From: Bacteroidota bacterium
GTDB lineage: Bacteria > Bacteroidota > Bacteroidia > Chitinophagales > Saprospiraceae
Direction: 5' to 3'
Assembly (NCBI GenBank): GCA_018969455.1
Contig: JAGWYI010000241.1
Span: 1 to 6,694 of the forward strand
DNA: 6,694 bases
A program made the position numbers and the translations under genes. Within the stretch, counting starts at the first letter, position 1. The number at the start of each line of letters is the position of its first letter. This document shows positions 6,187-6,694 of this stretch, piece after piece. Below the pieces are notes generated by a model. The model saw nothing but the letters and a program-made list of their open reading frames with translations. It searched no databases and was not told the origin of the DNA.

Positions 6187-6694
6187 TTACATAACAATCG
6201 GCTCTATTTTTCCAGTATTTCTACTTTTTTCAGCCATAAAGCCCATCACATGGCTTTCAATTGATTGGTCGATGGTTGAAGTGAGCAAACTTGAATCTTG
6301 CTGAACAATTGCCTGGATCCAGTCGCGCACCAAACGACGGTCGCCTCCTCCATGGCCCCCTGTGTACTTGGCACTGTCTTCCTCTTCAAATTTGGCGCTG
6401 TCATATACCACCGATTCCCTGGTTCTAAAATCAGTTAGAGTAAACGTATCCATGTCGCCTACGATGTCGCCCATGCTGCCCATGACCCTGGTACGGCGGC
6501 CGGCATAACTGGTAAATGCTTCCATGGAAAGGCTGGCTGTAATTCCCCCCTCAAATTCGATGCTGCTTACATAGTGATCTTCCTGATTGTTGTCCATTTT
6601 GTATACGCAGCGGCCGTAATTGGAATTGCGCAGGTACTCCAGGATGGCTTCACCTTGTTTTTCCGGGTTTTCCGGCAGGTCAAAAACATATAAC
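6187..6694 (-). CDS. Gfo/Idh/MocA-family oxidoreductase, C-terminal part (5' truncated by window edge)
   Basis: On the minus strand the frame is open from the right edge to a TAA at 6187-6189, giving 168 visible residues; the ATG at 6597 is internal, since conserved sequence (YGRCVYK) precedes it. Family members usually have about 350-450 residues, so the NAD(P)-binding Rossmann domain, the EKP motif and the catalytic His region are outside. Visible landmarks of the C-terminal alpha/beta domain, numbered from the first whole codon, are YGRCVYKMDNNQEDH (26-40), FEGGITASLSMEAFT (47-61), GRRTRVMGSMGDIVGDM (65-81), GGHGGGDRRLVRDW (112-125) and SIESHVMGFMAEKSRNTGK (144-162). Such enzymes oxidise or reduce sugars, inositols or related polyols with NAD(P). 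No signal can be judged here. It is convergent with the TPR gene and separated by the terminator, so it belongs to another transcription unit that starts to the right. The substrate is not readable from this part. Confidence 0.88.
   Translation of the reverse strand, partial: LYVFDLPENPEKQGEAILEYLRNSNYGRCVYKMDNNQEDHYVSSIEFEGGITASLSMEAFTSYAGRRTRVMGSMGDIVGDMDTFTLTDFRTRESVVYDSAKFEEEDSAKYTGGHGGGDRRLVRDWIQAIVQQDSSLLTSTIDQSIESHVMGFMAEKSRNTGKIEPIVM

Noticed and set aside
1..6694. CRISPR array, tRNA, rRNA, insertion sequence or phage remnants
   Set aside because: No regularly spaced repeats, no cloverleaf or rRNA-like sequence, no transposase or integrase frame and no terminal inverted repeats were seen.

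Overview
This looks like chromosomal DNA from a member of the Bacteroidota. The main reason is a TonB-dependent SusC-type porin followed directly by a SusD-type lipoprotein, a pair that is a hallmark of this phylum. Supporting signs are a lack of Shine-Dalgarno-like sequence before the starts and TAnnTTTG-like -7 boxes in two gaps. The protein style is compatible with Saprospiria or Chitinophagia, but the sequence alone does not settle the class.

Layout. (1) Positions 1-1280 hold the C-terminal part of a SusC outer-membrane transporter, cut by the left edge. It is followed after 35 bases by a complete SusD-like lipoprotein (1316-2830) of the SusD-like_2/RagB type. A hairpin with a T-run (2855-2894) closes this operon, so no SusE/F or glycosidase gene follows on the same transcript. 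(2) Positions 2981-4167 hold a 74-residue protein with two predicted membrane segments. After 26 bases comes a 311-residue lipoprotein with the fold signatures of PstS-type phosphate-binding proteins. (3) A 229-base gap with promoter-like boxes and a partial dyad leads to a secreted tetratricopeptide-repeat (TPR) protein (4397-6100). A very strong hairpin terminator (6121-6160) ends it. (4) On the opposite strand, 6187-6694 is the C-terminal part of a Gfo/Idh/MocA-family oxidoreductase, cut by the right edge and convergent with the TPR gene.

How the genes may work together. SusC and SusD form an outer-membrane uptake complex in which the SusD lipoprotein caps the SusC barrel and passes a glycan or other oligomer to it; the substrate cannot be read from this sequence. 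The small membrane protein, PstS-like lipoprotein and TPR protein form a second module. No PstC, PstA or PstB gene is present, so the PstS-like protein may not serve a classical phosphate ABC transporter. In many Bacteroidota a PstS-like gene and a TPR gene sit behind ExbB-ExbD-ExbD-TonB genes (recalled from general knowledge, not checked here). That makes a role in TonB-linked envelope energetics a reasonable hypothesis.

Most of the window is ordinary. The part most worth a second look is the small membrane protein / PstS-like / TPR module and the regulatory gap inside it. I did not find a clearly novel system, CRISPR array, tRNA, rRNA or mobile element.
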